Assembly: GCA_963678675.1 (NCBI GenBank)
Contig: OY783194.1
Span: 32,156,278 to 32,220,277 of the forward strand
DNA: 64,000 nt
Reading direction: 5' to 3'
Origin: Xiphydria camelus
Lineage: Eukaryota > Arthropoda > Insecta > Hymenoptera > Xiphydriidae
Shown here: positions 34,187 through 52,745 of the stretch, piece by piece
How positions within the stretch are numbered: the stretch's first letter is position 1
Layout: each line of letters starts with the position of its first letter
Notes under the pieces: generated by a model
What the model was told of the DNA's origin: nothing
Database searches by the model: none
The model's input: only the letters and a program-made list of their open reading frames with translations
Made by a program: the position numbers and the translations under genes

Positions 34187-37100
34187 TCATTGCAGCGTTT
34201 TTACTTTCCTGCCGTAAGACGTCGTGTTTCTTTTGGATTTGCTTGGAAATTGGGATATAGACGGCATCGGCGATATTGGCGGAGTATCGCAATGAAAGTC
34301 TATTTTGTAGATACGTCGCTCCAATTTGTCTTGCGACGTTAATATCATCTTCGTTTGGTAGAGTTGGGGGGTTGATTGCGAAAGGTGAACGGTCATTTTT
34401 GCATGTTCTTCGAGAGGTCTTACATCTATAATCGTAGAGAACACTGTTTTAAATTAATAGGATCCATATTAAACCCAGTAAACACGAAGTACTGTTTTTA
34501 CAACAGGCACGTTTAAATGTACGCTTTAATTATACTGTATTTTGAATGTTGTGTAATTGTAAAAACATTAAAGACATTTGGGGAGCTCTGCTCGGTAAAA
34601 TAGTACCGTCTATTTACTGGGAAAGTAGCAACTGCGCGTAGAATTCGATCAATTCATTTTCTATAGTTGCTTAATAATTCTAACCGGGTATAGTAACTTC
34701 AGCAGGAACAGTCAGATCAGTCGACTTATCCGAAACCCTCGTTGCGTAAGTAACATTTGTGTTAAATATGTGATTGCATTCTCTGGCCGCGGAATCATTG
34801 TGATCTCCCATGAACCAGTACATCAATCGCATTCCTATACTGGTATCTTGCGAATAGATCAAAATAATAGTTTTGCTATTTGCCATTGATTAATGCGTGA
34901 TATAATACTTAATAGGGTAGTATGGTGAAATGGAAGTAAAAATTCAATAATAATTGGAGCTGCTTTGACATTATTATAATTTTTTTTTCTTTAAATATTT
35001 CCAAAATGTTCTCGTAATATCAGCCAACATTGTGAAATGTTTCACAATATAGCTCAAGAAGGGTGAAACTAGAGTGATATGACGGTACCTATAAGATGAG
35101 ACCAATAAGTACGCTCTTTTGGATTCAAAGTTTTCTGAAACATTTCGCTTATGCACTTCCACAGTTGTACGTTTCGCGAAGGTATCATTACGTCAACGTT
35201 TAAAGAACAGTCAGCAGATAGATTCAATGGCGGGTTAGGACAAGTGCATTCTTTTCTTTCCCACGTTACGGTAAGGCGTGATGCTGCAGGCGCTGCGAAT
35301 ACTGTTTTTATCTGAAATACGAAGATAAGAAATAAATAGAGAACAAATGAAATGTTTATGGACCAAAAACCGTATTGTATTTACTGAAGTGTCTGTTTTT
35401 TGATGTTAAAGGGGTTCTTCGTTAAGAAATTCTTCAATTTATATACGGTTTTATGAATTTTATTGGTTGACGTGTTCAGTAGTCCACGTACAATCTCAAA
35501 CAAATTCAAGAACACCTGATATAAACTAGGGAAAACTTTAACGGATAACACTGTGTACTGATTTAATATTAAATTAAATCGAATTAAATTTGTCTGTACA
35601 GCCTAACAAATCCTAACTAAAATTCGCAAATTTACCTCAATTATGAAATCACCGACTTCAGATTGGAATATCAACCAGAAACTCCGAGAAACCGGTACGA
35701 TACAGGCTACAGTTACAGATAGATTCACTTCAGGATCTTTCTCCAGAACCAAAAGAGACTTTTGGTTCACGAACAATCTTCTGGGTATATTCCTTGCGCG
35801 AAGCTCGGACCATTTTATCATTTTCAACTCGGCTGCAAAAGATATCGCGATACGTTACCATTAGAAAAAAATGAAATCTTTGAAACTGCAACTCGAGATA
35901 TCATTATTTTTATATACTTGGGACAGTTGGTTTTTCCTCGGATATCCAAATGTCATATTCCGCAGCTTGTTTGTAAGGTACCGCGATACTCAGTGTTTCA
36001 TTAACCACGGAATATAATTTACTGCGGATGCTATAAGTTTTTACAGTATCGAGTTGACTCGGAGCACCCTTTAATAAGAAAGCATGGTTTCTAGCAAAAT
36101 GCGGTGCTACCGATGAACCGCAAAGTATAAGAAAGGCTGGAAATAGATTTGAACTTATAACACAAGCAACCCGATATTACTAATGAAATTTTCCTATCCA
36201 CCGTCCAGTCACGTTCTATATCGTTACCTTGAGTGTCTTTAATTGTTTTCGCGTGATACTGAAGCTTCAATAGACTGGTGTCGCGTGGATTTATGTGCAG
36301 AACCGATTGCGAAAGAGCTGTTCGGAAAGTTCCGGAGTTATTCCCAAGAAATTGCAGTAAATAAGTTACCGGCACGTCCGATGTGTTCGTAAACGATATT
36401 TGTCTGGTGACTTTCTCGGTTAAAGGACTTTGAAACTTCACCTATATGAAATTGCATGAATTTTTTAAATGTCAAATATAAAATTTATCACTGTCTATTT
36501 AAATTTTATATTTGATTCTTACATAATCTGAGAAGAAACATTTTCATTAATTCAAATAAACGTACATGCATTTGCCTACTATTATCCCTGCAAAGTATTT
36601 ACTTAAAATTCAAGTGAATATATTCGTACACATTAATCTTTGTTTAGGTCAAATCAAATATACTCGGATGAAATATATAAATATTCACTAATGGATATAT
36701 GTATTATACGTGTATTTGAATTAAATAATTCTTTCCAGTGCAAAGCAGATTTTTTTGCTAATCAGTGTACCTCGCCTTCTAAAGTATAGGTAGGTAGAGT
36801 TTCGAAGAGGTATGTGATTAGCATCAACATTTGAATGCAATTTGGTCGTACAATATCAGCGGGTGTCACCATGAACCCAAGTCGAATGCTTCTCCAGGCA
36901 TTTACCACGCATATGGCATTGTGCATCACCTAAAAGACAAGTGCTGGCAAAATACAGAAATGTAGCATTTTATAAAAAGCCACTGCATCTCGACGCTCAG
37001 CGGTACCTCTTCAGCGCTTCGTGGACAAATATATATATTTTTGAAGTAGTCCTCGATGACATATGAGCAGTACGCTCCAGTGACTGCGATTAATACCAAA

Positions 37101-40100
37101 CCATCGGAAAGATCAGTCCCGTAATCTTTCAGCGATCGAGGCTCCAGTACGTCTCTCTTCTCATTTGGATTCATTATTACTTGTCGGTCAGTCATCCAGT
37201 TTTTTTTACGCTCTTCCTCGAAGTGATACTCCAGCCAAGCCAACAGGAGCGATTCTTCTTCTGGATTTTTTACATTGACGGAAGCACGTTTCTCGATGGC
37301 AGAAAGAACTTTGTCGTTCATCCAGTAAGACGAACTAAGGAGATTTAAGCGCAGCTGGTTAATATTCTGTTAAATGCCAGTTGAACCAGTCAGAAAAATG
37401 GATTCTTCTCATAAATATATCGCGGGGCAAATATTTGTGATTTTATCAAACAGAATAGCGTGTATTATACTTTTAATAAGGGCCTATAAAAGGCCTGGAA
37501 TTATAATAATTATTAAAAAAAAATAAACTTCATCGAAGACCCGGTTTTTGTGTTTTTTCCCCGAATTATATTCGTGCTATGCATCTGTAAATCGTAAATA
37601 TATGTAAATCGAGAATATAACATCCTCACAAGTAAAATAATCGCCTTAGGTATAAAAGAGATACTTTTTTATCTACGCAAGAGATTGAATATCATCATTA
37701 CTTAACACGGTAATTATACCAGTTACTCCAGAATATATAAGAGTAAGTTGGGTTACCTGCTTATAGGGGGCCCAAAATTGCCCCTATTGTCAGGCAACCC
37801 GCCTTACTCCGGTGTACTATATTCTGGTACAGCTGCCATTACTGGTGAGGACATTATAAGTTTCAGATGTGAAATCGAATTTTCTCAATGAATTATTTCA
37901 AACGTCACCTCAGATTCGAGCTGTGCAACGAAGTGCTTCTCCTTTGACGCTGAAAACTATAGATACTAATACGCCTGAGAACGAGGACTTTAAAAGTCTG
38001 TAGAATAACGTCCAACCAGCACTGCTTGCTGCGAACTTCGAATAGCTGATACGACATTCTCTCGCAAAATGTAGATTTATTCATGATGTTTTTTGACTGA
38101 AACATTTCCCAACATAGCCCGTGCAGCCTTATTGTGACTGAATGTATGATATAAATGAACGCGGATTTCCGTGTAGAACTTACCAATGTCTTTGCAGGAT
38201 CTCTACTCGATAAGTAATCATTATAATTGAGTAAGAGCTCCGGAGTAACGTGAGATAAGCAAGCTCCCTGACCAGTTAAAAATAGGAGTATGTTTTCGTA
38301 CAGTTTCACGACGTAGGCGATCCTATCCGACGCGTCTTCCGGTAATTGACTCCTGCGATGGATGGAGGAATCGAAAAATTCTTAATCGTTAATACCCGAA
38401 GGAGTGACCATTAAGAATTGAATTGCTCACTGGAGTTGAAATTTATATAATTCTTGGAATTTTAAAAATTTTGAGGCGATTTAAAAAACTACCGTATATT
38501 TACTATGATTTAGCAGTATTTTTTGAGATTTTATGGGATTTTAGATTTAGAAAGATTTTATGGAATTAAAAAAATTTTCATTTCATTAAAAATTAAAATA
38601 TTTCTGTACACCAAACAATAGTGGTCATCGTTAGCTTACCTTTACGATTATTACCACTCATAGAAGCACTCACGGTTCTCCGATGTACTTGAAGATATCA
38701 GGACCAACAATGTTCTCCAGTACGTCGACGAACGACGGGCAGGCAGCGTTGGGAGTCTTCTTCTTCGTGGAACGATTCTTCGCTGGACAGAGACCGGAAA
38801 AGGCAGCGGTCATGCCATCGGGTATGCTCGGATAGAAACTGAACATCAGGGGTACCGAATAGACCCATTCTTCCGCGATCTTCGTCGTTCTCTTCATGTG
38901 ATCATTTATGTCGCTGCACATTCAAGGATATATTTAAAATTAGATTTTTATTACGAAGAGATATTAGGCGATGAATAATAGATGTTCTTCGTCATACTGA
39001 CGTCATTGGAAGCGAAGGAAAAGTTTGTTTGGACGATTGTAGAGTCTTGGTGAATTCTTCCGGCAGTGGAAATGACGTCTTCGAAGTTATATTGAGATCT
39101 GTTTCTCTTTCGTCAATAACTTCTCTTTTCTCGTCGATCGTTTGTATCGTCGCTTTTGACGTGGGAATACCGTCCACTTTGGTGGACATTTTACTAAACT
39201 GACTGATGTTAGAGTGAGAGCTCACTTTCGGTCCGGCTGCAGCTTCCTAGTTCAAAATACAATCGAATTTGTGCTAATTAAGTGACTTGGAAAAATTTCA
39301 CTTCATTAATTCAATTTCCCTTCAGCTCCCCACTGTCTAATACACGAGATAGAATAATAGAGGTTTACATTAATGAAGGTTCGACTGTAAGCATAGAAAG
39401 CAACGGAAGTCTATTAAGTTCAATCCAAAAAACAAGTTACTTGTTTGCGAATGTAGGCAAGTTGCTGCTTCGCTGTTGAAGTGACTTCCGGGTTCTCCGA
39501 GGCGAAGGAGAGAAAGGAAGATGGCAATTCCGGTTTGCGCATCTTTCGATGCTTGTTGGAAGAGCAGAGGTATGCATGGATTGTCAATAAACTATTATCC
39601 GCAGTGGCACAGACAGTTACAAAATACGGTGTCAGATTTTCTTCGTGACTGAACTTGATTTTGGTGCGGAAGGACACGGAATAGATGGATTTGAAGACAA
39701 CGACGACATTGAAAGTCTCTGACCTACGATGTGTGTACGATTCAGTTTATAAGCCCTAAAAAATCTCTACTTCTCCTATCAGTTTTATTACATTACCTGT
39801 TAACATCTGGCACGATATTCCCTTCCGGAAATTCGACTTTTATCGTATCATCCGTAAAACGTCCGCTGCACAGTCGAGGAGTGATAACCTCGCCTACGAT
39901 GGTAACGGGATTCCTAAAGTGTTTCACTTTCAAAGTGATCCTCTTTTCCACCTCCACGTCCAACGGAAGTGGACCGAAATAAATCTCCCTGAAGTCCGAA
40001 TCGACGAAAGGCGCCGGATTTTCCCCCGATAAAAGAAGTTGATTAAACATCCTTCCTTCCATTTCTCCACGAACGAATATCGGAGCTGCCAGACTGAAAT

Positions 40101-43100
40101 TTCCAAATTGCGAGGGTTCGAATCGAATGAGAAATAAGGTCTCTTCCTCCGGCTTAAGGGTGCAAACGATGGACACGGGTGTCATCGTTGGTTCCACTCC
40201 ACCGATCCATTTAATCGAAAAGGGACAATTCGTCTCGGTGAAATGATCAATTCTCAGGATAAACGACACTTCCCGTTTACTTGCGTTGAATGCGCGCAAC
40301 TCGTCGCTGATCTGCACATTAATATAGTTATTTCTAGTGAAATTATTATATTACAACGGGGGAATTTGGAGAAATCGATTTAGAGCGATCGAAACTACTC
40401 GACTTTCAGTCGCGATACTATGAATAAATACGTACATAATTGGACACGACGTCGAAGTTAAATATAAGCTTGTTAAAGGAGATGACATGACCGGTGACGA
40501 CGCACTCGATAAAAACCGTAGATAACTTCGAAGGTATCGCAATCAGAGTGACTTCCTTCGTATCCGCGTAGACTGTGTCTCGTAATTTCAAAAATTCCAA
40601 AGGTTTACGCGTCTTCTCGTCGTCCTTTTGAACTGGTCCCAGCAATTCATTGATGACGATTGGCAGGTAAAACGAGTAATACGATAAATCGACCGGTACA
40701 AAGTGCAGATAGAAGGTCACCGTTTCTCTAGCCGCAATGGTCACGATCTGGTCTTTATCTGCGAAATACAAAAATCGTTATCGTTTCCTCTTCATTCATT
40801 CAGCACTAAACTATTAGGTAGATCGTGAAAGTGTTCACGTAAAATTGCAGATACATTATAGAAATTAATCTGTAACACTGTGCGCTCTATGAAGATGGAT
40901 GCACTGACCTATTCCAGAATCCATTCTACACGATGAGAATGAAACGCGAAACTCAGGATATTCTTCCAAATCAAACTGCAGGTTCAAGATACTTGGTCCA
41001 GCATTGGTAGCGGATATGGAGTAAGTTTGAAAGGCGTCAACACTGATGCACCCAATCGAGATCCTGGACGGGGAGAGCTTCAGGATTGGGAAGGATACGG
41101 TACCCTTCAGCTTCAGCATCAACGTCAGACACTTTTGTACGGTCACACGAATCGTGGTGTTGAAGTCGAAACACACCTCGAACTTCAGTTGAATCTGACG
41201 AGAGAGAGATGAATGATATTCGAAACGGAGAAGAAAACCAGAATGAATCTCATATGCGAATATTTCTCGCTTCCTAGAAATCTTAAGTTTGGATGTACTA
41301 ACACGAAGAAGACTGATACCACGCGGTGGAATTACTCCCTTGCAAGGGTTGACCTCACATCCGTGTATCAATGACGCCGAATCGACATCGAACACAACTT
41401 CGGTGAACTCTTCGTTATAAAGGACCCCGGTAACACTAGTAGCGATGTTCAAAGGCACGTTATTCAGTTCCAGGACGTTTTCGACGAAGGATACTTTAGG
41501 CTTTCTCATCGGCATCTGCAGAGTCAAGTTCTCTCTGGTACCACCCTCGTTGTGCAGCACTATATCGGCGTTGTGGGACTTCACGACATCTGGTTCGTAG
41601 TGGACATCGACGAACAAGTTCCTGTTGCCCCGCACAGCTCCCGTGAGCGGTTCCACGATGAAGCTGGCCACGTCAGGCACATCCCATCTGAAGAAATGAA
41701 ACATTGACGCACCTCGACAGTCGGTCGTCTTCGTTGGACTACTCGCCTGAAGCACGTTTTCGCGTCCAGTCTATTTCTTATTTCTACGAAAGAAGCGGCT
41801 GGTCTGTAAGCCTCTATCGGAAGACATCCCATTCGAAAAACTATCTTCCGCACTCCGAGACTCAGATACTTCGGTACGACGTCTGCGGTGACCGCCAATT
41901 CGAAGCTGTGATACCCGTTGATCACGTAACCGATGTGCGAGTTGAATTTCCCGACGTTCTCCGTTCGAAGCTCCACTAATTTGGTGGAGGACGCGTTCGA
42001 TCGGATGACCATCGTGTGGCCCTCGGGGAAACTGACGAATTTCGTCATACCGTTCGTCATATGAACCTTCACCGAAAAGGAGTTCATGTTTTCGACGGTG
42101 AAGTGGCGATAACTGTAACTTCTGGGCGCCACCTGAATCGTACGACAGAGAAGCGTGATTTGAGTTTCTTCACTTTCTAATTTTAATAGGATAACGTTGA
42201 TTTGTATTGTCCCTCGAGGCTCAGAGCAGTTTTTTGTTTTAGGAAAAAAATAATGCAGAGAATAACGAGTGTTTAACAAAATTCGAAAATCAATTACGCA
42301 ATTCGATGAGACGTCCAAAAATGAATTCACGTCCCGTAACAAATTTTTTCCTATTGCGCTTCGTTTAAAAATTACAATACATGCAAGAGACTGGAAATTT
42401 CATCACTTTTAAGAGGTAGCTTAATCCCATAAATCTGCTTATGGGCCGCTAAATTTTTGCATAAAATGTCATTTTAATATTCATCTAAAATATATTAAAA
42501 ATTAACCCAGATTCAAGGTTGCCATCAAGATAATCTTCCTTATCAGAGTACATAGCTAACAGGTGACTAAGCACAATTATCAAATATACTAACTTCTCCG
42601 TAAGAAAGTACAGTAGGACGAACTTTGATGTTATAAATTTGCGTGGGCGATAGGGGCACCAATAATTGACTCTTGGAAGTCACCAAAGCCTTCGCGATAT
42701 TAGCCCGTTCCAACAACCGTTTCGCCAGAGAGTCGAACGTTGATTTAGGAACATCGATACCGTCACCACAAGGCAAACTTTCAACAATCTTCCCTTTAGC
42801 CGCTTCTCTCAGACTGAATAACTTATCCCTGCGCATTTGCATTGTTCGCAGATATTTTGCCCAGTATAATCGCTCTTCAGTTTTGTACGCTACTTCTTCC
42901 GGAGTGAGTGTCTTCGTGAAGTCAGGGCTGCCGACATAGCGCAGCTTTCCCGTTACGTCATCCTGAACCAGAATTGTAGCTTGGGGCGGTTTTTTTATAT
43001 CCGAATCGAAAGTTGCCTTTTCCGAGCAAAGACCAACTTCGTTCGTTATCAGTGGAGTTATTCCTGAGAGGAAATTCATTATCAGGGGCGTCGTATAGCA

Positions 43101-46100
43101 GGTGTCCCAAAATATACAGCGTGGTAAAACGGGTTATCTGGTTGCAGGGGTGGCTGTGAGTCAATTCGGAATGACCTTCGACCACCCCTACGATCGGTTA
43201 ATCCCCGTCTTACTTTGATATGTATTATAGGAGATATTTGGTATTTAAAATATATACCTTAAAAGGAAAGTAGCATTCTCCAAAAAGGGAAATAATAATC
43301 TCTTTAATATACTCACCCATTCCAAACTTGGTTCGCTGCTGTTTCACCATCGTTATGGGATTTAACCAACAAGGAATGAAGCACGTAGTCGCCTTGACTG
43401 TTATCCTTTTTTTTTCCGGCGTTTTGCTGTAAGTATCTATCAGCACACCGAAAAGAACCTTCGCCGGACTTGGGACTAATGATTTATGGAATAATTGAAT
43501 AATAATTTTATCATAGAATATCACATATCAGTTTCCAGAAGAGTACCGTTCAATCTGCTTTCAATCTGCAACAGGACTTCTATGGAACCCCCGGGTTTCA
43601 GTCGACCCCCTTCCGGATTACAGCGTTGTGCAACGTTTTGAACAAACTGGAAAGATAATGGCGTGTCTTTCGAGGGGTTTGTTATGCAAATTACTCGTTG
43701 GGCGATTTCTCCGACTTTCATATCGCCCAGATGCAACTCGTCAGGCACAAAAGACAAAGTAGCCTTTTCGGTTTTGGCATACAAGCAGAGTCTAGCTGTC
43801 TCTTGAATCCGATTTAAAGGTGATTCTTCGGAGACCTCATTGAATCCTACACCTGATGAGAGAACGAAGGATAATTCTATGACAATTTCAATCTAATATC
43901 ATTATCATTATTTAATAAAAGGAAATAATAAGTTTTCTATAGAAATGATTAAATATGTAAAAAAGTGGAAGAAAATATCATATTCATTCAGCTAAGAATG
44001 AATATTTCAATTTTATGCAACAGTCCCATAAAATTTGCACAATTCAGATTATCTACTAACTTCCTTTGCGCCCTTTTTTATCGTCAGATTTTCTCCTCGA
44101 ATTATTTGCTCCTGAAATAAAAAATCCCGTATTATCAGACGAATACTATATAAACTGGACTCTCCAATTACCGATTATATCCTCAATCTCGGTACCATGG
44201 ACCCTCAATATACGAATGAAGGCCGCAAATTCCCAGTACTCCTGATTCTTGGTGCCTCGCTGATACTTCATCATCTCGGCTGTCGGTGAGAATCTAAATT
44301 AATCGCGTCTTGTGTACGATCGTCCTCTAGTTTTCAAAATATCGCGCGAAACCCTTACGTGACATTGAAGATTACGCCTTCGAAAGGCTCCATGCGTCCC
44401 TCCTGCGGATATATCTTGAAGGCCTCGTAGGCTGGATGTTTTTTTCTGTCGATATCCTGATGAAGGAGAGACAAATATATATATATATATATATTAGGAA
44501 TGATATTTTATCTTTTCCGAAGAAACATCATTACGGTAGAGTCACCTGAATAGGTATCAATCCATTATTGACTTCACCGAGAACAACGAAGCTCGTAATC
44601 TGGGACGAGAGATTGCGAAGAATCGCGACTTCGTATCTTTCGGAGTCGATAAAACACGTTGCGAAATTAAGGAGAGTGAAGTCCCCCGAATTATTAGAGT
44701 GGTGAACCGCTAAACGAGGTATTATAATGTCTACCGTGACGGGAACTCTAATATTTGGGCTGGTTTTGATCCTAAAGGAAGAACTCACTTACAAGGAAGA
44801 TCACTTCGATGTACCCCTAAAACTTGTATTGATTTTTTGATACGTTTTAGAGAATGTCAAAACAAATTTCTATGCAACAAACTCGCGACTAATAAGCAGA
44901 TTTCTTGTCTCAGAAAGGAGCAACATAGAGGAAAAGAAATGGGTATTTAACAAAGTTAAAAAACCAATTATGCCTTTTGATAGGCCGTCAAAAAAGGAAT
45001 TTATTACTCCTTAAAAGCTTTTCTCTCTCACGCTTTTGTTTGAAAGTTATATTTAAGAAACTAAACATTTCACAATTTACGAGGAATTATTTCATTCTTT
45101 TAATCCTCTGATTTCTTGCATATAGAACCCAATTTTAATATACTATAAATTATATCAAAAAATCAAGTTAAATAGTATTGCGATCATGAGATACTATGAT
45201 CTTCTCAATTCCAATATTAATTAATAATAAAAAAATCCAGTATATATAGATTCCGTATCGTAATACCCATATTAGATACGTGTAAATTCGTACCAAAATT
45301 CGCTGTAAAAGCTGCCCTCGTTCGTACCTATCAACATAATCGTGAGAACACTTTCGCCGTAGGGTCTCACTATTCCACGCATAGGTGTGCAAGTAATGTC
45401 CAAATTGTTTTTTCCCAAGTCGATAGAAAATCTACAGTACCAAAAATGTTTTAAGTCTTCCGATGGGAATATCCAAATTTTAACAACCCAGTTGACAAAT
45501 ATGCTCTAACTTGGCACTTTTGCCTCCCATATTGCGAAGTTTAACAGTTTTCGTCTCGGAAGAGCATCCGATGTCCACTATACCAAAATCAACCGATGTT
45601 GGCTCTACGATAATATTTTCCATCGCCAAGGTGCAAACGACATGATAATCTACTGCGATGCCATTGATCTCTATTGGAATCAGTGCATGCAGGAGAGACG
45701 GTCTCTTGAAGCTATAGCGTAGCCACCTTTTGATCTTCAATCCTGGATTCAACATTCGACCCCGCTCCAAGGTTTGAATTTTAAATGCCTGGGAATCAAG
45801 ATTTGATATAAAATTGTTGAACATTCGTTCACCCCACAACCGAAAAAAAATTACTAAGCTAAAATATTCCTTCTACTGTATTCAAGTCCAACGTTATGGA
45901 CTTCTGCAAGAATTTATTATAGACTTATGTACACGTTGACGAGAAGCAATATTTTAGTTAGTATCGACGCTAACTATGGAGTTCGGAGAGCAAATCCTTA
46001 TAAACGCCGGTTTGCTGCCGATGTTTAGAATTGTCATCTGCTGGCGGAATGTCATTCCTTCGCTGGAGTCCTTGAATTCCATGTATTTGGGAGTTATTCG

Positions 46101-46482
46101 AATATTATCCACCATTATGTATTCTTGAATGGTGATTGAGTTTGGAGCGTTTAGGACTTCCGAACCTTCCTGCAGTAAGATGACTGATCCCCTCTGAGCT
46201 TCCGCATCCTTCAGTGAATTCTGTTGGACCGAAATTTGTAACAGTCAAATACGAAGCTATTTTATAGGTTCGTGAGTTTTACATTCTCACATTAGAAGGT
46301 GCTTTCTTCGTCATCAACTTCTGGCCATTCGGCAAAGTTGACCTGCCGGTTGATTGGTGATGATCGATGGGTGTCCGAAAAATGGAATCATTGGACGTAT
46401 GCGGAGAAAACATAGTATTTCTATTCCGGAGCAACTGCTTCTCTAAACGTCTAAATATTATGCTTGCTGGGACGACTGTCAA
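34187..46482 (-). CDS. CFAP47: Cilia- and flagella-associated protein 47 (CFAP47)
   Basis: Axoneme protein of sperm flagella/cilia, built of MSP/ASH-type beta-sandwich repeats plus a calponin-homology domain. Coding order: 46291-46482, 45975-46220, 45511-45788, 45294-45431, 44546-44771, 44359-44456, 44172-44293, 44061-44111, 43547-43852, 43317-43475, 42594-43063, 41747-42132, 40909-41687, 40436-40758, 39797-40311, 39441-39723, 39002-39246, 38674-38913, 38184-38352, 37909-38096, 37007-37334, 36771-36929, 36228-36441, 35918-36136, 35636-35832, 35089-35311, 34685-34846, 34187-34443. All 27 joins are in phase and give 2390 aa (human about 3190). N-terminal MTFRQQMTILNIGSKPAF, many ASH blocks, a CH-like region with AWLEYHF, TDLSDGLVLIAV and PADIVRPNCIQMLMLITYL, then AVPYKQAAEYDIWI. 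The join 41747/41687 needs a GC-AG intron. Individual boundaries may be off by a few bases; family assignment rests on the ASH-CH-ASH order. Confidence 0.82.
37715..37845. repeat. Foldback element in a CFAP47 intron
   Basis: GAGTAAG..GGGTT.CCTG at 37741-37759 is matched by an inverted copy at about 37790-37808, and outer AGAATATA words at 37730 and 37820 extend the arms. The centre contains AGGGGGCCC and GGGCAA-type inverted words. It is probably a small non-autonomous DNA transposon within the intron 37335-37908. Confidence 0.62.
43123..43215. repeat. Short inverted-repeat element in a CFAP47 intron
   Basis: Left arm (GTAAAACGGGTTATCTGGTT, then GCAGGGGTGG) and right arm (CCACCCCTACGATCGGTTAA, then TCCCCGTCTTAC) are imperfect inverted copies of about 35 bases. 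It lies inside the intron 43064-43316. Confidence 0.6.
44476..44496. repeat. Short AT microsatellite
   Basis: A run of about ten AT/TA units lies in the CFAP47 intron between 44457 and 44545. Confidence 0.75.
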
Positions 46483-46888
46483 ACGTTGTTCAATTTTTTT
46501 ATGGGAAGTAGTTTTGAGTTGCGTTATGGAATTGTGAAATATTAAAACATTTGTTTATTATTATTATGTACAACTCAATGTTATATTTGAAGTAATTCGA
46601 AAGAAAATAAATTCATATTTATAGACGGTAAGTGAAAAATCCGGAATATTATATCTAAAGTGAAATGAGTTAGGGAAAAAAACGAAAAAGAAGAAGAAGA
46701 AAAAGTCGACTTTCCGATGCATTGAGAGCATAAGTACTTTATGAATTGTCTGTAGGTAGGTATTTAATATATAGTATGTATTTTTTCAATTATTACAGTA
46801 CATAATAAGATTATTAATCATGCATTATAAACCAACTTTTCATACGATCTGATTATATCACGTATTTATTTGAAAAGTGTACATATAT

Positions 46889-51487
<4,599 letters not shown>

Positions 51488-52745
51488 TTCTCGTCGCTTC
51501 AAACGGAGATCGCCGCGTCCACCTTCGGTCTTATATAAGGAAGTTAATGCATCGAAATTATTCACCATATCATCCGTTGAGAATTCTAGAAAATGCAGAA
51601 TGATTTGAAATTTTCATGACAATACAGTCGGATCTCGACTAGATGTTCACTCAATAATTACATTTGTTAGAAGAACAGCGTATTTTAATGAAATCTTTTG
51701 TCCAGTGTGTAAATTTTATTAATGACGTCATGCATGGAATGTTTCTTGAATTGTTTAGTGTATTTTTTAAATTATATAATTATTGCCACATACATTTTTT
51801 ACTATCCAATTCTAATTGTTAGTCCTGACGATGACGAATTCCTTTCAGTAGGCGTTCGTGTTACGTCGATCGAATGAATCAATTTTCAAGGAATCACCGA
51901 TACGCGCTTATCAGTCGCGATATGTATACCTGAGAAGTTGATGATATAAGGTGTAATCCACGATAAATGTATGGAAAGGTGGGGCAGTATTGGATAATGC
52001 GAAATTGACCGTTCCAGATTTTTTTTGAAAACCTCTAGCAATTTTTAGAATTGGCTCTTCTGGATTGCTAATAGTAAAAATCATTTCATATTTTGAATGA
52101 AAATCCCAAGCAGTACTTTTTATATCGTCCAAAATATATATAGATCGAAATATGGGATTAAAACATTCAAATCTAATCATATGGCCACATTTGGTCATGT
52201 GTGACCAAAGATGCGGTCATATGTGGTCATATATTTAGAAAAGACCTCAGGATCTGGGTTATATCCAGTTGGTATATACATTTGACCATATATGCATAAA
52301 CATCTTTACCCGGGATAAATCATCGCATGAATCAGCCACGTTTTACTATCAGAAAATTCGCTCCTCATTGGTTACTGACTCAGCAGCCTCGACTTTCTTC
52401 CGTTTGCTAAGTCGTGCAATCTCGTTCACAAATTAAGGTGCTCGCACATGATTGACGTCACACGTGAGACTACGGGAACATACCAAGGAGAGTGGGGTAA
52501 AAGGATGCGATATTTAAATTTAAAATTGTTATCTGTTCACAAGGAGAGACCCGACGCGTTTGCGCTTTAGGCGCGAACGTGAGTTATCGCTGTGCCTTAT
52601 CGGACGCGAAGAGTAGGTGAGAGCCCGAGGCACACCTAGATCGTTTCGATTGACGGGAAAAAAGAGTTCGATCCCCGCAACAGTCGTCGTCGATTGTTCG
52701 TAAAGCGTGTTACCACGGAGTGCAACCCTGGACTTCGAATCCAGG
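51488..52745. promoter_or_regulatory. Divergent upstream region of ModSP and the transferrin gene
   Basis: This 1.26-kb gap between two start codons pointing away from each other must contain both promoters and 5' UTRs. A palindrome TTTGGTCATGTGTGACCAAA (52190-52209) and nearby GGTCATATG words are visible at 52170-52235. ModSP and the transferrin are both immune-type secreted products, but I could not confirm a kappa-B site. Confidence 0.4.

Noticed and set aside
45168..45500. Apparent frameshift in CFAP47 near 45480.
   Set aside because: A donor at 45510 (CCAA|GTTAGA) and acceptor before 45431 (GGTACTGTAG) remove a 79-base intron in the correct phase, so no frameshift is needed.
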